This document shows positions 1-13,417 of a stretch of 64,000 nt of DNA, in pieces; within the stretch, counting starts at the first letter, position 1; every line of letters begins with the position of its first letter. The notes under the pieces are model-generated. The model made no database searches and was not told the DNA's origin. It worked only from the letters and a program-made list of their open reading frames with translations. A program made the translations under genes and the position numbers. Source of the stretch: Malania oleifera. Its lineage: Eukaryota; Streptophyta; Magnoliopsida; Santalales; Ximeniaceae. The DNA lies in assembly GCF_029873635.1 (NCBI RefSeq), contig NC_080421.1:40777120-40841119 (forward strand), given 5' to 3'.

Positions 1-1174
1 TCAAATACTTTTGTAAGTGTGATTTAAGTGTGTTTGGTCTATAGGTTTGCTCTCCCTGCTCCACTTGATTGATATTATTTTTATTGAGAGAAAAACCTTA
101 AGGACTCTTGGGGGACTTTATTAATAAGTCTATACTAAGGAGACTTTTTTAGATCTTCTAAGATTGCACCTTCATTGCAACATCTTGAGAAGATTGTATT
201 TGTTTTTGTTTGCAAAATCCTTTTAAAATCATTTTCAAATATCTAGTATGCTTTATATTGAAAAATATATTTGAAGAGATATTTGTTCATGAGATAAAAG
301 TCTTCATTGCAATATTCATTGACTTACATATTATTTGCTGATACAAAGATTAAATATATTTTGCAAACCAAGCCTATGCATTATTTGATATTTGCACGAT
401 TGAGATATTCTGCTGATTGGAATATTTGAGACTTGATTGACATCTTTGTTTGGGCATTTAGATTGAATATCTAGTGATACAAAGATCGTATAGGTTTGTA
501 CTCTCACGTACTAATTACATCGATAGTAAATATATTTGAGAGTTGATATATTAGACCACATTGAGCTTACTTATTATATCATTGGTGGTGTATGTGATTG
601 AACATAACTGGGTACACATCTGCTTTACTTGAAAGCATAATCACTATACCATTTCATTTATTGAGCAAAACTGTTGTATTCCAGGCAAGGACCTGATGAG
701 GGAGACTAGCCCTAGAATAGTCCCGAATTGGCTTAGAACCGGTTAGGAAAACTAGGTGCGCCATCCTGCTAAGGCGTGTAGGTTGAGGTCAGCCCCGCTA
801 ATTGACCTGGTTAAGGTTGAGGTCAGCCCTGTGGTAATTGACCTAATTGTAATCAATGCCGCTCCACCCTTAAGTGAGCTATTAGTGGAATCCTCGGGCT
901 TGCGAGCTAAAGGCGGAGACGTAGGAACAGTTGGCCGAACCCCGATAACATATCGTGTGTTTGTTCATATTTCCGCATTTTATATTTACCGCACGTGTAT
1001 GTTATTATGTGAATGATGCGCTTGATTAAATTTCTATATATTATAATTATTGGTGTATTTGGAACTGCATAGAAAGACCCTATGTTGTAATATTCAGCTA
1101 ACATCTAGTTCAACTTAGGAGAAAAGTTTAAAATTCAAATTCACCCCCCTCTTGAGAATACACCAATTCTAACA
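1..1174 (+). mobile_element. Ty1/copia-type LTR, 3' portion (cut by window start)
   Basis: The stretch ends in a pyrimidine-rich ACCCCCCTCTTG block followed by CTAACA, as many plant copia LTRs do. About 250 bases before the end it has a GGAGACGTAGG...CCGAACCCC segment, also common near the 3' part of such LTRs. Positions 537-1174 match 23902-24544 in reverse orientation, so this is a dispersed repeat family. The left end lies outside the window or near 537; no target duplication could be shown. No coding part is attached, so it is a solo LTR or LTR fragment. Fossil. Confidence 0.6.
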
Positions 1175-1700
1175 AGGACGTAGGCTGGGGATAAGCCAAA
1201 CCTCGTAAAAAATCTCGGTCTCACTATTTTCCCTTTTCTATTTTAATTTTAGCATATAAAAATTGTGTTTTAAATTGTAGGTTTGCTGAAAATCTGAGAT
1301 TTAGAAGACCTTTTAATCTAAGAAAGTACGTTGATTAATATTTTATGAAAACCTTTAAGGGAGTACGTTGATTAACCGCTTGCGGAAATCTTGATTAAAG
1401 GGAGTGCATAAAAATTCATTTATATAGGGCTACAAACTAAAATTTGGCAAAATGCCGAAATAAGAAAGTACTACAAGCTTTCAAAATTTGGTTAAGTATT
1501 GTGATTGGTTGATTGATCATTGTTTGGTTTGTGATTGGTATTTGGCTTGTGTTTGGATTGCGGTTGATTTAAAAATAAATCATTCTTGTGTGTTTGTTTA
1601 AATTTACAAAAGGTTAAAAATTTGTAATAATACTTAAAAGAATTTTTATAAACTCAATTCACCCCCTCTTGGAATAACACCTTTAACTCTCAAACACACT
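1175..1700 (+). mobile_element. Second copia-type LTR fragment
   Basis: It starts with AGGACGTAGGCTGGGG and continues with a CCAAACCTCGTAAAAA block. About 480 bases later comes CAATTCACCCCCTCTTGG, the same order of landmarks as in the preceding LTR but a different sequence. It probably represents the 3' part of an LTR from another copia family, against which or into which the first LTR inserted. The exact 3' end is uncertain. Fossil. Confidence 0.45.
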
Positions 1701-3187
1701 TGAAGTCTTTGATCAAAAAATTAATATTTAATTAAAAAATTGATTTTTCATATAAAAAAAAACTCTTTGCAACAGCAGAGTCTTAAAATCATATTAAATT
1801 TTAGAAAATCAAACATTTCTCCAACCTCAATCCACTTCATAGGTGATTACTTGAAAAATATATTTTTTTTCTAATTTAATTTGAAAATTGATTTTTTTAG
1901 TAGGAGAACAACAAACCTACCTTGAAATCTTATTAAAAGTGAACTTGAAAACCTCTAAAAAAAAATGCCTAAAAGGCAGACCTAAGAATAAGTTGTGAAT
2001 GCCTTGGACATATGGTCCTCAAGCCACATAAATGTGGCTTTGTGTTGGTCATAGTGGTGACGTTCACTAGTGGGGTATGGACTCGAAGGGAACCACAAAT
2101 GTTGTTCATTGGACTCTGTTGGAGCCCTAATATGTTTTTTTGATTTGCGTTTTGGTGGAATACGAGTGGAGACCACAATTGTGGTATTGACAAGAGTGCA
2201 CTTGTGTTGTTGGTCTTTTGGCTTGATTGTGACCCATGCCAGTGGGCATTGGGATGAGTTTTGCTAAAGGGCACTTAAGCCATGTTACCGAGGGGCAGAT
2301 AAGTCGTATTTAGCCAGTGGGCCTTTTATATTTCTTGTGATTGTGCAGGTTCATTCAACACAATTGAGCAAAATGGCTACCTTTTCAAATGAAAGCTTGA
2401 GTTTGAGCTAGAGGGCACTGGTATCAAAATGTTAGCTACAATGGACTATTGTTGAGTCTAGTTTGTTAGAGGACAAGTGATTGAGAATCTTGAGCTTCAG
2501 TTTGGGTTGAGCTTCAAATGTCTAAGGACATGGAAGATTGGTTGGTATTGGAGATTGTCATTTGAGGTGTGACTTGGTCTTGAGCCTGGATTGGAGGGCC
2601 GGAGGAAATTCTTGTGGCTATCTTGTGGTTGGATTGGTGACCAAATGGTTAGCTTCGTAATTGTATGTTGGACACATTGTGAGGGATTTGGTTGTTACCC
2701 TTGAATGTTGAAATCATTAGTGTGTTGGGAGTTTTCTTATTGTGGACTCATCCTTGGAGTTATATCTCATCTCTCCTTAAAGATTTTTGTTTGTTGTATG
2801 GAGCTTAGTTGTTTTGTTCCATGTAATAACCCTAAATTTTGAGGCCAATTTTGTTACTCAAAGAGACTAAGTTAGATTAAAAGCTCACGAGCCATAAATC
2901 TTGACTCATGAATTATATATTTTAGTGTTCTTTCATACGAGGATGACTATGGTGGGACTGAGTTACGCAGTCTTGCTGCTATATTGGTGTCACTCTTTAA
3001 CACGGTTGGCAGATGTTGACAAGGGTGATCCCTTTAACCTTTTGAAATCTCAACGTGCCTGCCACCTAGCAGCTTTTTATGAGCTATATATGAGACTATT
3101 CGTTGGCCACGAACTCCCAATTCCATTTTCTTTTGCGCAAGAAAATACATGGTACCGATTGGCGGTGCTGAGTGCAGAGACCCGAAA
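1701..3187. other. Intergenic, upstream of the ABC gene
   Basis: No gene or recognisable transposon was found. A small near-palindrome (AAGCCACAT / ATGTGGCTT) lies at 2021-2040. The last few hundred bases should hold the promoter and 5' leader of the ABC gene, but no clear TATA box could be chosen. An in-frame ATG at 3149 lies 39 bases before the start codon chosen for that gene. Confidence 0.4.
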
Positions 3188-6100
3188 ATGGCCGAAGAGC
3201 TTCAGAATTCAAGCAACAGCATTAGGGTCTGCGGCATGCACTTCGCCTACGAAGGTCAGCCTCCTCTTTTTGCAGACTTCTACCTTAGCATAAGCCCCGG
3301 CTCTCGATGCCTTCTCGTTGGCGCGAACGGATCTGGTAACGATAATTCATTTTATTCCTGCAAATTCCGAAGCTTACATCGATTAACGTGCAAATAATAT
3401 TCTGGGATTTTTTTTTTTCCTTTTGGGGTTATTGGGTGTTCGTTTTAATGTTTCTACTTTCGAATTATTAGTTTCAGATCGTGTTATGAGCTATTGTTTG
3501 CTGGAAGAATCTCCGTTAAAGTTTTTGGAATTATTTTTGTTTATTTTCTGTTGATTGCGAGATTTGTTTGTCTCGAGAAAAGATGGTGAATACATGAAAG
3601 TGGGTTTATGCGGCACTGTAATAATATGAGGTTTTTGATCGATAGTAATTGAAGGATTAGGTGCAATCAAAAGTGGAATTTTTACGAAAGGGGAGTACGC
3701 TGCTCCTCTAGAAAATTGTGGATACATGGGAGGCCCTAACCGTTGACTGTGGGATTCACGGAGAACAGAGGAAATTTTTGGCATTCTTGAAATAATCCGA
3801 GGAACTTTAAAATTTTGAATTGAATATTGTCAATGCAGTTGTTTGAATGTTGTAAATTATTTATGGGTTAATCTATTGATTTTCGTTGGAATTGTATATA
3901 CTTGTACTGGATCTGGAATTAACCTTTTGGACTCAAAAATTTCAAGTGTAAATAAATATCAATGTTTGAGAGGGTATTCATAGATATCAATTGGTATTGA
4001 ACACTACTGATCAATATCGATCAGTAATAGGGTGATACTGAACCAGTTTATGAATGGCGCAGCACATATGTATGAAATGGCACTTACAACATTGTCGGAA
4101 TTATGGGTATGTGTGGAGATGTGCTTTTCACAACAATTTTGATAAAATGGGTGCTTGACACTCATGGAGTTTCGAACACAGCAAACTGCAAAGTAGTGGC
4201 ATCTATTTGGGAGTTTAGAATCAAATTTGAGTCTCTATCCCTCCATATCCAACCTGCTTGCAAACAGATTTGGTAGGCTTATCATTTGGGTCGCATGTTA
4301 TATTTTTCTAGTGGTAAGGGACAAATAAAGCCTTGTCTTAAACAACTTTATGGTACTCACTCCCATCAGTGTTTAGGCCTTTGTTATTAATAGCCTTCTT
4401 TCATATTACTTATTTGGATTGTTGGTGTTAATCTGACAATCAATGATATAAGCATTAAGCAAGTAAATTGATAAGAAGCATATTTTTTAACAAATTAAAG
4501 GATAGCTACTGTCCTTGTGCTAATGGTATCTAGTGTGCTTTTTTAAGAAGACAGATTCAAGGCCAGGAACTCAAAGTCATCAACCAGAAGGTGTGATAAG
4601 GTTGGGTAGACCTAGATATTTTTAGCCGTATCAAATCTAATATGTATAGAGACCCAAAAAAGGAAGATTAAAGACAACCCTTGGATTAAGGCATGTGTGT
4701 AGTGGTGGAAATAAAAAAAGAGTCGGCCCCTAAGCATGAAGTTTTGTGACCATCATGGTTATCAAAATCCCAGTCCGGATCTTGCGATCCTGTGATCTTA
4801 TGATCAAAACTTGACTAATTGATTTGGATCTTAAGTATAATCTTAATCAAGTAGGATTCTATCTGGATTGTTAGGATCTTAGAATCGCAATCCTACTTGC
4901 GATCTTACTGATCCTTCTTGTGCAATAGAATATGGATTTTTTTTTTCTGTCTAGGGCTAAAGAAAAAGTTCCAATATATATTTTTATTGGTCCAAGCACT
5001 CTACTTTTGCAGCAGACACAAAAAAAATTTGTCTAGTTGGCTGAAATACATCAAAATTAGGGCAAAACAGAAAAAAAAAAATCCATATTCTAAGTCAAAA
5101 GAGCAGCTGAGCATCTCTTGAAAGCTTCATTCCTTCAAAATTGAAAGCTCTCTGAGAGCTTAGAGTTCTTGATAGGCAGATCCTAATTTGTCTATCTATA
5201 GGCTTAGACTGTTCCTTCTGCCAGCAAAAATAGAGGCCAGCTGAGAGTTTTGAGAACAGCAGAGAGCTTCAACAGGGAGCTGCACAGTCAGGCTGAGAGT
5301 TTAAAGTTACAGGCTTGTAGCAGTTATGCATTATCTTTTTTTTTTTTTCCTTTTTTGCTTCCTCTTCTTTTGCTCTTATTATTGACGAGCCAGAGACCTA
5401 TATTTTTTTTCCCAAAGCAGAAACATATAGCTTTCTTTTTCCTCTTCTTTTCTTTGCAACTAACAAAACGTTCTTCCTTCAACAAAAATGCTTTTCTTTT
5501 TCTTCTTTCCCTTCTTCTCGCTCTTCTCCCTCTTATGGTCTGATGACAAAACCACAGAAGCTGAGAGATTTGCATCAGTTCACTGAACTAAGATTAGCAG
5601 TTTCTCTTCCTTTTTCTCTTCATTTTTTTTGCTTTTCTTTTTAATTAAAATTATTAAATAAATAAGCTAGCAACAGTCTGCTCTTTGCAGAGCACTTTGC
5701 AGTTCAGACTATTCAGATTTTTTTAGGGTCAAATTGTTGAAAGAAATCCCTTCTAGGTGCTAGCCAGCAAGCCAGCTACATTTCTGAAATTTTGTTATAA
5801 TTTCTTGAACTTATTACCAAGTTTTTGGGATTATTTTATTGAGAGTTCTCACAAAATGCCAAATATATAATATTTTAATTTATTTTACAATGTAAGTAGA
5901 ATCTCATGATCCACGATCCAATCCTGCGGATCCTACCAACAATCCTATATAGGATCCCGATTCTAACAACCTTGGTGACCATACTCACGTGTTCAAAATT
6001 TATTTGAATATATGTTAGTGGGACCATGTAATTAATTGTGGTGAATGGTTTGTATGAGATGATACATATGGTAATATCTTGCATTTTAAGGCATCATGTT

Positions 6101-9100
6101 TTGTTTTGTTTTTGTTTTTGTTTTTGTTATCCACCTTCACTAGCATATCTTATTCAGAGAAATTTTGAAGCGAGTATTTCCCTGATAATGGCATGCCATT
6201 AAGGCTATTGAGTATTGACAATGTGACATAGGACAGCAACTGGAATTCAGAAGTGAGAGACTTGAGAGAATTATGGGAGAGAAGTAGACAGAAGAAGAGA
6301 AGAATGGGGAAGAAAGAAACTGTTGTGCAGGACAGAACAGAGGATAGGGACAGCGGTGAACAGAACAGATAGACTATTAGAAAAACAGAGAGAGAACGGA
6401 AGGAGTAGGAAGAAGAAGAAGAAAAGAGAAGGAAGAAGAAGGGAGAAAGGGAAGAGAGAGAGGGCTGCACAAAAGAGACGGGGAAACAGTTCTGAAATTT
6501 TTTTTTTGAATGACAACTGTCCAAATAACTTACAAGTCCAATATTTATACTCACTTGTAACTAAAACACATATTAACATAAGAACTCCAACTAAACAAGA
6601 AATTAAAAAATAACCCCAACATACTTAAATACAAAAATAACCCTAAACTAACTAAATTCTAGAAAAACAAGAAATTTCCCAAACTAAAATAGAAATCCTA
6701 GCTACCATATAAACATCTAAAGTTCTTATTGGTGGTTCTCCATCGAGCTCCCCTTGTTAGAGAAAATTCAACCTTGAATTCTGAAATGGCCTAGTAGCTT
6801 TAACTCCATGAATGGAAACAAAGTTGAACTTGTAAGCAAATCAAGAGGAGGCACAATCTGCATTGCATCATTAATCACCATTGGAGAATATCTACAGGAT
6901 CATCCAAATGCGAGCAGCATAGAAGGCTGCAATGTCTTCTGATAAATGACTAGTCCTCCAAACCAGAAACTAAATAAACATCCAAATCTGTTGGCAGATC
7001 GAGCAAATATACATCTGGTCCATATTCTAGGATGATGGACAATGTTTCACTAGGTTTGGTTAAGATGTTGAGGGAGAATATGCAAGTTTACTAGATTGAG
7101 GAGAAATGATCTCAAGAGGATTTATTCAACAATAGGATGATTGAAGAATTTTCAACAAACTCTAGAGCAATCAATTGTTCCTCACTCTTTGGGTTAGAAA
7201 TGGAAAATTGGAGTTAAAGAGCAGGTCATTGGCAAAAATCTCAACAACCAAGTTTGGTGACAAGTCAAGGTCAATTTTTGGCCTAGAGGCACCAACATTG
7301 TTTAGGGTCACTAAAGACAATGCTAAGGTCTTATGTTGATAAGAAGACTCATGACTCATGTTTGTTGGAGAATCATAACATTGTGCACTAATAATATGAA
7401 AATCATTTATGTAGTCATGATATTCAATTATGCAACAAATTGCATGGGCACTTTCGATATTTGATTGTTTATCCTCAACAAGTTGAGATTTCTCTAGAAC
7501 ATCTTGGGTGGGTCTAGGAGTCTAGGACTGCCTTGTGACCATTGACAAACTGATCCAGATTAATGAAACTCATTAAGATAGGAAGTGATGTTAAGGATTG
7601 GCAGCTGAAGAAATCTCTTAGCTTCCAAAGCCATATGGTAACTGGCAAGCCTCATATAGAGTCGTGGGACATTTTTGAATTTGAAAAATTATATGCTTTT
7701 TAATTTCATTTCTCAACCCTTTATTGAACATAATCACCACTCTTAAGTTCTTCACTAAGAGCAGAATGATAAATGATGTCTCTAAATTTAAGGCAATAAT
7801 CGGTGACACTAGAAGAAAGTTACCTAAGACGACATAATTGGTCCACTAATTGTTGAGAATTTCCAACTAGGTGGGAACTAGATATGTGGAACTGACCCAT
7901 AGATTTTTTTATTTTTTTTTCCTTTTTAACTGGGGAGTAAATGTAGACCAATACAAATTCGAGCAAGTACCTAATAGATAAGCAACATTAAATCAATTTC
8001 TGTGGAGTCTAAGTAGTGTAAGTTCATACAATGTTACCAAAAGGTCCTTGTGTTGAATTTTTAATTCCGAGAGATTCTTCAAATATTTCACTTCAATTTC
8101 TAGCACATGCTTCAAGAAAATTCCACTTGTGAACTTGGAAAGAAGAGTGCTGGCACACTGAATTTATCCTCCAAAAATTTGCAGTGCAGAACTGAAAATG
8201 GGTTCCTTCAAACCAACATAAAATCTCGTGAAGGAAAAGTAATTTGTTGCAGGAAATCTCAAGTTATTGCAGCTGAGTCTCAACAGAGTGCTGGTAGACT
8301 TAATTCATCCATGAAAACTTTGGAAATTGCATTGATGGCCCAATTTCTCAAGCTGACTTCACAATTCTCAAATGTTCAAAAAAAAAAAAAAGCCTACAAA
8401 TGCAAAATACTGGTACTGACTTTCTCCTCCAAAACTAGCAATTGAATTTCTTCAATTTAACTTCAAAAGAGCTTGCAAGAAATCCAATTTCCCATCCTAT
8501 ATTCAATATTCCTCAGTTTTGAAAGTTGTGCAAGTTGCTTACAGGCTGAATTTATCCTTCTAAATGTGACCAAACCTGATCAATCAGTTTTCTATAACAT
8601 CTACAAAATCTCAGGAGGACAACTAAAATACCATGGTTGGAAACAATTTCTTGCAAATCTGGAAGGAGAAGATTCTGACAGTTTCTCCCATGCGTGTGCT
8701 GGCGCCTGGGGTGCATGAGCCTGCAGCTAGGCTCCTCCAGCAATGTTACTCTGGCTGGCAGTAGATTGAGGGGTGGTGGCTTCAGTGATGGTGGTGTATC
8801 TCGAGAAAATTTGAGGAAGCATGAGATTTAGAGGGTAGGCTGGAATACCTTCAGGTGGCACGTGGCGCCACACCCTTGTCGGGTAAAGGTAAAATTGCAG
8901 GAGATGATCCTTCAATGGAGATTGTTGTAGCCGAGTAGGGAAGAAGAAGAAAGAAGATGAAAGGAGGAGGAAGAAGGTTGCATGAAAGAGAGAGGGGAAT
9001 GGTTCTGGAAATCTTATTTCAAATTGTAACTTTCCAAATAACATACAACCCAGTTTTTATGCACGTTACTAACTAAAGCCCATATTAACAAAAAACTCCA

Positions 9101-12100
9101 ACAAAACAAGAAATTACAAAATAACCCCCGAGGACTTAAATACAAAAAATAACCCTAAACTAACTAAATTTATAAAATAATAAAAAAATTTCCCAAACCA
9201 AAATAAAAAGCCTAGCTACTGTATAAACATCTAAAGTTCTCCATTGGTGGTTCTTCATTGCAATGGCAGTGAAAATGAAGGAAATAAAATCCGAATATTT
9301 CTACAGTATGTAAGCTTAAAAAAAAGCTAAATTTAAATGAAGAAATATAAATAATTTTTACAGAATAAAATAAAAATAAAACTTTTGGGGAAGGTAATTG
9401 TGGGATAGCAGTTAGAAGGCAAAGATGGAATTCAAGTGTGCAAAGACACTTGAACCTAAGTCTGCTATTATCACAGGCGAATCATACTAATAGACTTACC
9501 AGTGTCCCTGAAAAATAAACTTTCTAAAAAATCAAGAAGTTTTAAATTGCATTTAATGATTTTGAAACTTATTTGGTTTAATATTAATTTTTGAAGCGGG
9601 GGTTGGGGTGTAGTTGTTGAAGATGTTGATTCAAATTCATGTTAGATCAATTGTACATAACAGAATTTTTGTTGTGCGCTCAACTTAATTTTGTATCTGG
9701 TGGGGCGGGCCTAGTAAAATTCTTGTTGCAGTTTAACAAAGTAGAAGCATGCAAATGCATTGCTCATGCTCATTTTGGTTGTGAATCACTGTACAGGTTC
9801 ATCTTGACGCTTAACACTTTTGGCCATATTGGGCTTACAGAAATTATGCATGCTCACTCCCTCTCATTACTAAAACTGTGTAGGGAAGACCACTCTGTTG
9901 AAGATTTTGGCTGGGAAGCATATGGTTGGTGGCAGAGATGTTGTGCGGGTGCTGAATTGTTCTGCTTTCCATGACACACAACTGATTTGCACTGGTGACT
10001 TATCCTATTTAGGAGGATCTTGGAGTAAAACTGTTGGATCTGCTGTGAGTTTCTTATTCTTAATGATAATATAATTGAGCAGTCTTTTGGTGTGTTTTCA
10101 TTTTCCTTGGTACACATATTAAATATAAAAAGTGACTTAACATTTGTTTCTTTAGTAAACTAAATAGATGGTAATTTGTTAGCTTCTCATTAAAATTTAT
10201 GAAGTTTCATGTGAGGTATTTTGTTGAGGAACGGGTAGATCATGGTTTTACCATAGAGATCATGGATTTTGTTCAATAAATCGATATCATGTCAATGAGA
10301 TCAAATGTTATAATTTAGAAAACTTGCTGGAATGGTTTAATGACCTAAATTCTTTATTTTATTATTGTTTTTTTCATTATCATAGAATTCATCTAGCTTG
10401 CTTTTATCTCCCATCAAAACAGTGGCAATCACTTGGACTTTAGAATGCTTATACCTCGAGGCAAAGCCCGTGCCCCTATGTCCTAATGTTATGATTTAGG
10501 TGGCAATGACATGGGGCCAGACGATCAATATCTGATTTGGATACACTTATCAAGAGAAAAAAAACAAAAAAAATTTAAAAAATAACAATTCATCCTCATT
10601 TTGCAAGAAAAATAAGGGAGTAGAACATTTCCTTTCATTTCCTTGACTATTCTGTTCAACTTTCATTCCTTGTTTGATTAATTGGATCCACATATATTCA
10701 TATGTCAACTTACGGGATTTTTATACCAATTTAAGTGAAGTTCTTTGCTTACCTTGTCTTTCCCTAGTAATAGGCACTGCATGTGTTTTGTATAAACCCT
10801 TTCTCAATTGAATTGTGTTTGCAAATTCTCAGGGAGAAATTCCGCTGCAGGGAGATTTCTCTGCTGAACATATGATATTTGGAGGTGGGTAGCAAGTTCT
10901 ATTAGTATGATCTTAATTTTATTTTCACTACAATATCAACATTTTTTCCAATTTTCAAATTTTCATAGGAGTACGAATTGGCAATACCTCCCTCCATGGG
11001 GTTCAAAAAGGAAAATGAGATGTTATTTCTTTAATCTTCTAGTATTGCATTCAATTATTCTCTCTGGGTGCTCTCTATATATGAATGTTGTTAAACATTG
11101 TTCCCTCTCTCTCTCTCTCTCTCTCTGAGATGCACACATGCACACACATTTTTTTTAAAAAATTCAAAGCGCAAGTATAAATTTATGATGTGTTGTATTT
11201 TTTATTTTTTTTTTCTGGCCAGTTGAAGGGGCTGACCCTCTTAGAAGGGAGAAGTTGATTGAACTTCTTGATATCGATCTGCAGTGGCGAATGCACAAGG
11301 TATCTGATGGGCAGCGTCGTCGAGTCCAGATCTGCATGGGTCTTCTTCATCCTTTTAAGGTTATTTTCCTTCCATGTAGCTCCCAGGAGTCTGATTTGAA
11401 CCTGCCAACTACAATCCCTCGATGATTGTATATTTTTGTTCAAGTTTGCATGAGACTAACAAATTAACAGGTCAGATTTGGCATGAATTGGGCTACGTCA
11501 TAATTGAAATACAATTAAATATTTTATGATAAACTTCTCTAAGACTAAAACTTTAGCTTCTTTCAACTCTGAGGTATATATAGAATTAATTATCTTTTTT
11601 GCTTTTTTCCCCTTCACCATATGTTTATGAGAGTTTATAGTGAATACCTTGGTTGGTATCTTAGCATTGGATTTTTTTTTTTTTTAACCAACTTAAGAAG
11701 TAATAACCATCATTGGGAAAATCACAGGTTCTTCTACTTGATGAGGTTACTGTTGACCTGGATGTCGTTGCCAGGCTGGATTTACTGGAATTCTTTAAGG
11801 AAGAATGTGAACAGGTATGAACTTGCTTAATTTGTTAATTTGTTGTAACCCACTCATGCTCATGCAGACCGGATAAAAATCATGTTAATTTGTTGTAACC
11901 CACTCACACTTATGCAAACCGGATAAAAAACATTGGTATTTTTCATGACATAGAATTTGAAGACTATACATTTTTATCATGTGGGACATGCAGAGTGATG
12001 GTCATCACTTGGACATTTGTCTATGATATGAAGATTGTGATTCTATGTTATTTGAAATTTGAGTTGATAGTTCTGCCAGCATCTTCTTACATAAATAAGT

Positions 12101-12616
12101 AAACTTGAAGTGTCAAAGTAAAATCAAATGATGTGCGACCATCTTATTATCTTCACGTGCTAACATGTAGTAATCTTTGGTGGACCTCCTTTTCCATTTG
12201 CAAGTCATCTATGGTAGATGTATGAGGCGCTTTGACTGCCCAAATACACAGATTGTCAATTTTTAGTAATAGAATGATCATGATTTTATTTATTTATTTA
12301 CTTCTTGTTGCTGTTGTATTAACTATAGAGAGGAGCTACAATTGTATATGCAACCCATATATTTGATGGGTTGGAGACATGGGCAACCGACCTAGCTTAC
12401 ATGCAAGATGGCGAGTTGAGGAGGACTGAGAAGCTGTCTGAGCTTGTTGAATTGAAGAAATCGACCAACCTGCTTTCAGTGGTCGAGTCCTGGCTTCGTT
12501 CTGAGACTAAACTTGATAAAAAGAAACCCGTCAATGCCCCGACCCAACTCCAAAAGACCTCTCCATTTGATACTTCTCCCTTTAGGTCATCAAGACACAT
12601 GGCATACTACCGCTGA
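3188..12616 (+). CDS. ABCI19/20/21: Soluble ABC ATPase, plant ABCI19/20/21 group
   Basis: Six exons: 3188-3335, 9884-10044, 10833-10884, 11223-11359, 11728-11814 and 12329-12616, the last including the TGA. They give 873 nt, 290 codons, with GT-AG borders and matching phases. One nucleotide-binding domain fills the protein and there are no membrane segments. Walker A is GANGSGKTT (45-53, split across exons 1 and 2), the signature [11 protein letters not shown] (147-157), Walker B VLLLDE (167-172) and the H-loop His205. The C-terminus SSRHMAYYR is typical of the group. Known of the family: soluble ABC proteins related to yeast Caf16; the Arabidopsis members are linked to cytokinin response in seedlings and reported as cytoplasmic or ER-associated. 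The ATG at 3188 was chosen because relatives start MAE; an in-frame ATG at 3149 would add 13 residues. Intron 1 is 6.5 kb. Which of the three paralogues it matches best is not settled. Confidence 0.95.
4754..5974. mobile_element. Non-autonomous hAT-like DNA transposon
   Basis: The 8-bp target duplication GTGACCAT is perfect (4746-4753 and 5975-5982). The ends are imperfect inverted repeats: CATGGTTATCAAAATC on the left, and CAAGGTTGTTAGAATC on the right when read on the other strand. An 8-bp duplication with short TIRs fits the hAT superfamily. Both subterminal regions are packed with GATC-containing words (about 4780-4915 and 5905-5960), probably transposase-binding repeats. The interior is T- and A-rich with no transposase coding, so it is non-autonomous. 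It sits in intron 1 of the ABC gene. Confidence 0.85.
6180..9257 (-). mobile_element. Degraded LTR retrotransposon, probably Ty3/gypsy
   Basis: Two direct repeats of about 270 bp (6480-6742 and 8985-9257) share sequence up to a common end in GGTGGTTCT(C/T)(C/T)CA, taken as the outer ends of the two LTRs. A purine-rich tract on the minus strand beside the first copy fits a polypurine tract, which orients the element on the minus strand. A purine-rich block precedes both repeats. The minus-strand segment at 7618-7809 resembles a gag fragment ([20 protein letters not shown]). No polymerase part was recognised. It is broken, much reduced and old-looking. The outer limit near 6180 and the family are tentative. 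Confidence 0.5.
11103..11126. repeat. (TC)n microsatellite
   Basis: Pure TC dinucleotide run in intron 3 of the ABC gene, about 95 bases before the exon 4 acceptor. Confidence 0.9.
11835..11934. repeat. Two-copy tandem repeat, 50-bp unit
   Basis: Two adjacent 50-bp units, each starting TTAATTTGTTGTAACCCACT and ending GGATAAAAA plus a short tail, differ at only a few positions. They lie in intron 5 of the ABC gene just after the exon 5 donor, so this is a recent local duplication. Confidence 0.9.
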
Positions 12617-12923
12617 CCTTTCTCAAAATGGCTGTTGACGGTAAAATCTGAAGTTGAAAGTATACAAGAAAATAGAAGATCGAAGGGCTTTCAAGTCTCA
12701 ACATATAAATTTTCAGTGATATTGGCTTAAGTAGTTTAGGTGTTTAAATGACCTGGTGATTGCGGCTGGGCCTCATTTGAGTGTTGAGGGAGTAGGGTGG
12801 GTTGGGGTAGGTTAAGGTTCGAGTCTATTGATGTGCTGCATTGCACCAAAAGAAGAATGATGAAGTATCTTATTCTTTTTGTTTATGGTTGCTTCTTCTA
12901 AAAATAGGTGTAGCAATTATATC

Positions 12924-13145
12924 CAGCTATATATTGTGTGTACTTGGTGATATTTCCAAAGCCAAACTGATATGCCTTTGGCAAACATTGCTATAATACT
13001 AATGTTATTTTTCACAATAGCTTTCATCTACAGTTATATATTGTGTATACTTGGTGATATTTCCAAAGCCAAACTGGTATGCCTTTGGCAAACATTGCTA
13101 TAATACTAATGTTATGTTATATTTCACAATAGCTTTCATCAACAG
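12924..13145. repeat. Two-copy tandem duplication, about 107-bp unit
   Basis: The first unit starts CAGCTATATATTGTGTGTAC at 12924 and the second CAGTTATATATTGTGTATAC at 13031. Both continue through TTTCCAAAGCCAAACTG and GCCTTTGGCAAACATTGC with few differences. The duplication lies about 300 bases past the ABC stop codon, perhaps within or just past the 3' UTR. Confidence 0.9.
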
Positions 13146-13221
13146 TTATTTATACTTCACCCAAAAAAAAAAATGTTATGCCAATTTTATGGAAGAAGCT
13201 TTTCAATAAATATTTTTCTTA

Positions 13222-13386
13222 GGGCAAAAGAACCCTAAGATTTGAAAAAAAGATGCAAACCATTCCTAATAATTTTAAAAATATCACAAACCTCCATTTG
13301 ATAAAAAAAAAATGCAAACCTCCTTGAAGGTTTTAAAAATTCTAAGAAATATTCGATTTTTGGGACCATTATGCACCTCCATTGGC

Positions 13387-13417
<31 letters not shown>

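Larger units (their letters stand above)
3336..9883 (+). other. Intron 1 of the ABC gene, 6.5 kb
   Basis: It separates the GANGSG and GKTT halves of Walker A; the donor is G|GTAACG and the acceptor TGTAG|GG. It contains a hAT-like element (4754-5974) and an antisense LTR-element relic (about 6180-9257). In 3336-4745 and 9258-9883 I see only AT-rich intron sequence. Confidence 0.85.

Noticed and set aside
2901-3293. 130-codon + frame overlapping exon 1 of the ABC gene
   Set aside because: It is in a different frame from the clear ABC coding sequence, has no recognisable domain, and ends inside the real exon.
5250-5575. Overlapping frames of 97 and 83 codons on opposite strands
   Set aside because: They come from a long CT-rich tract inside the hAT-like element; composition-driven.
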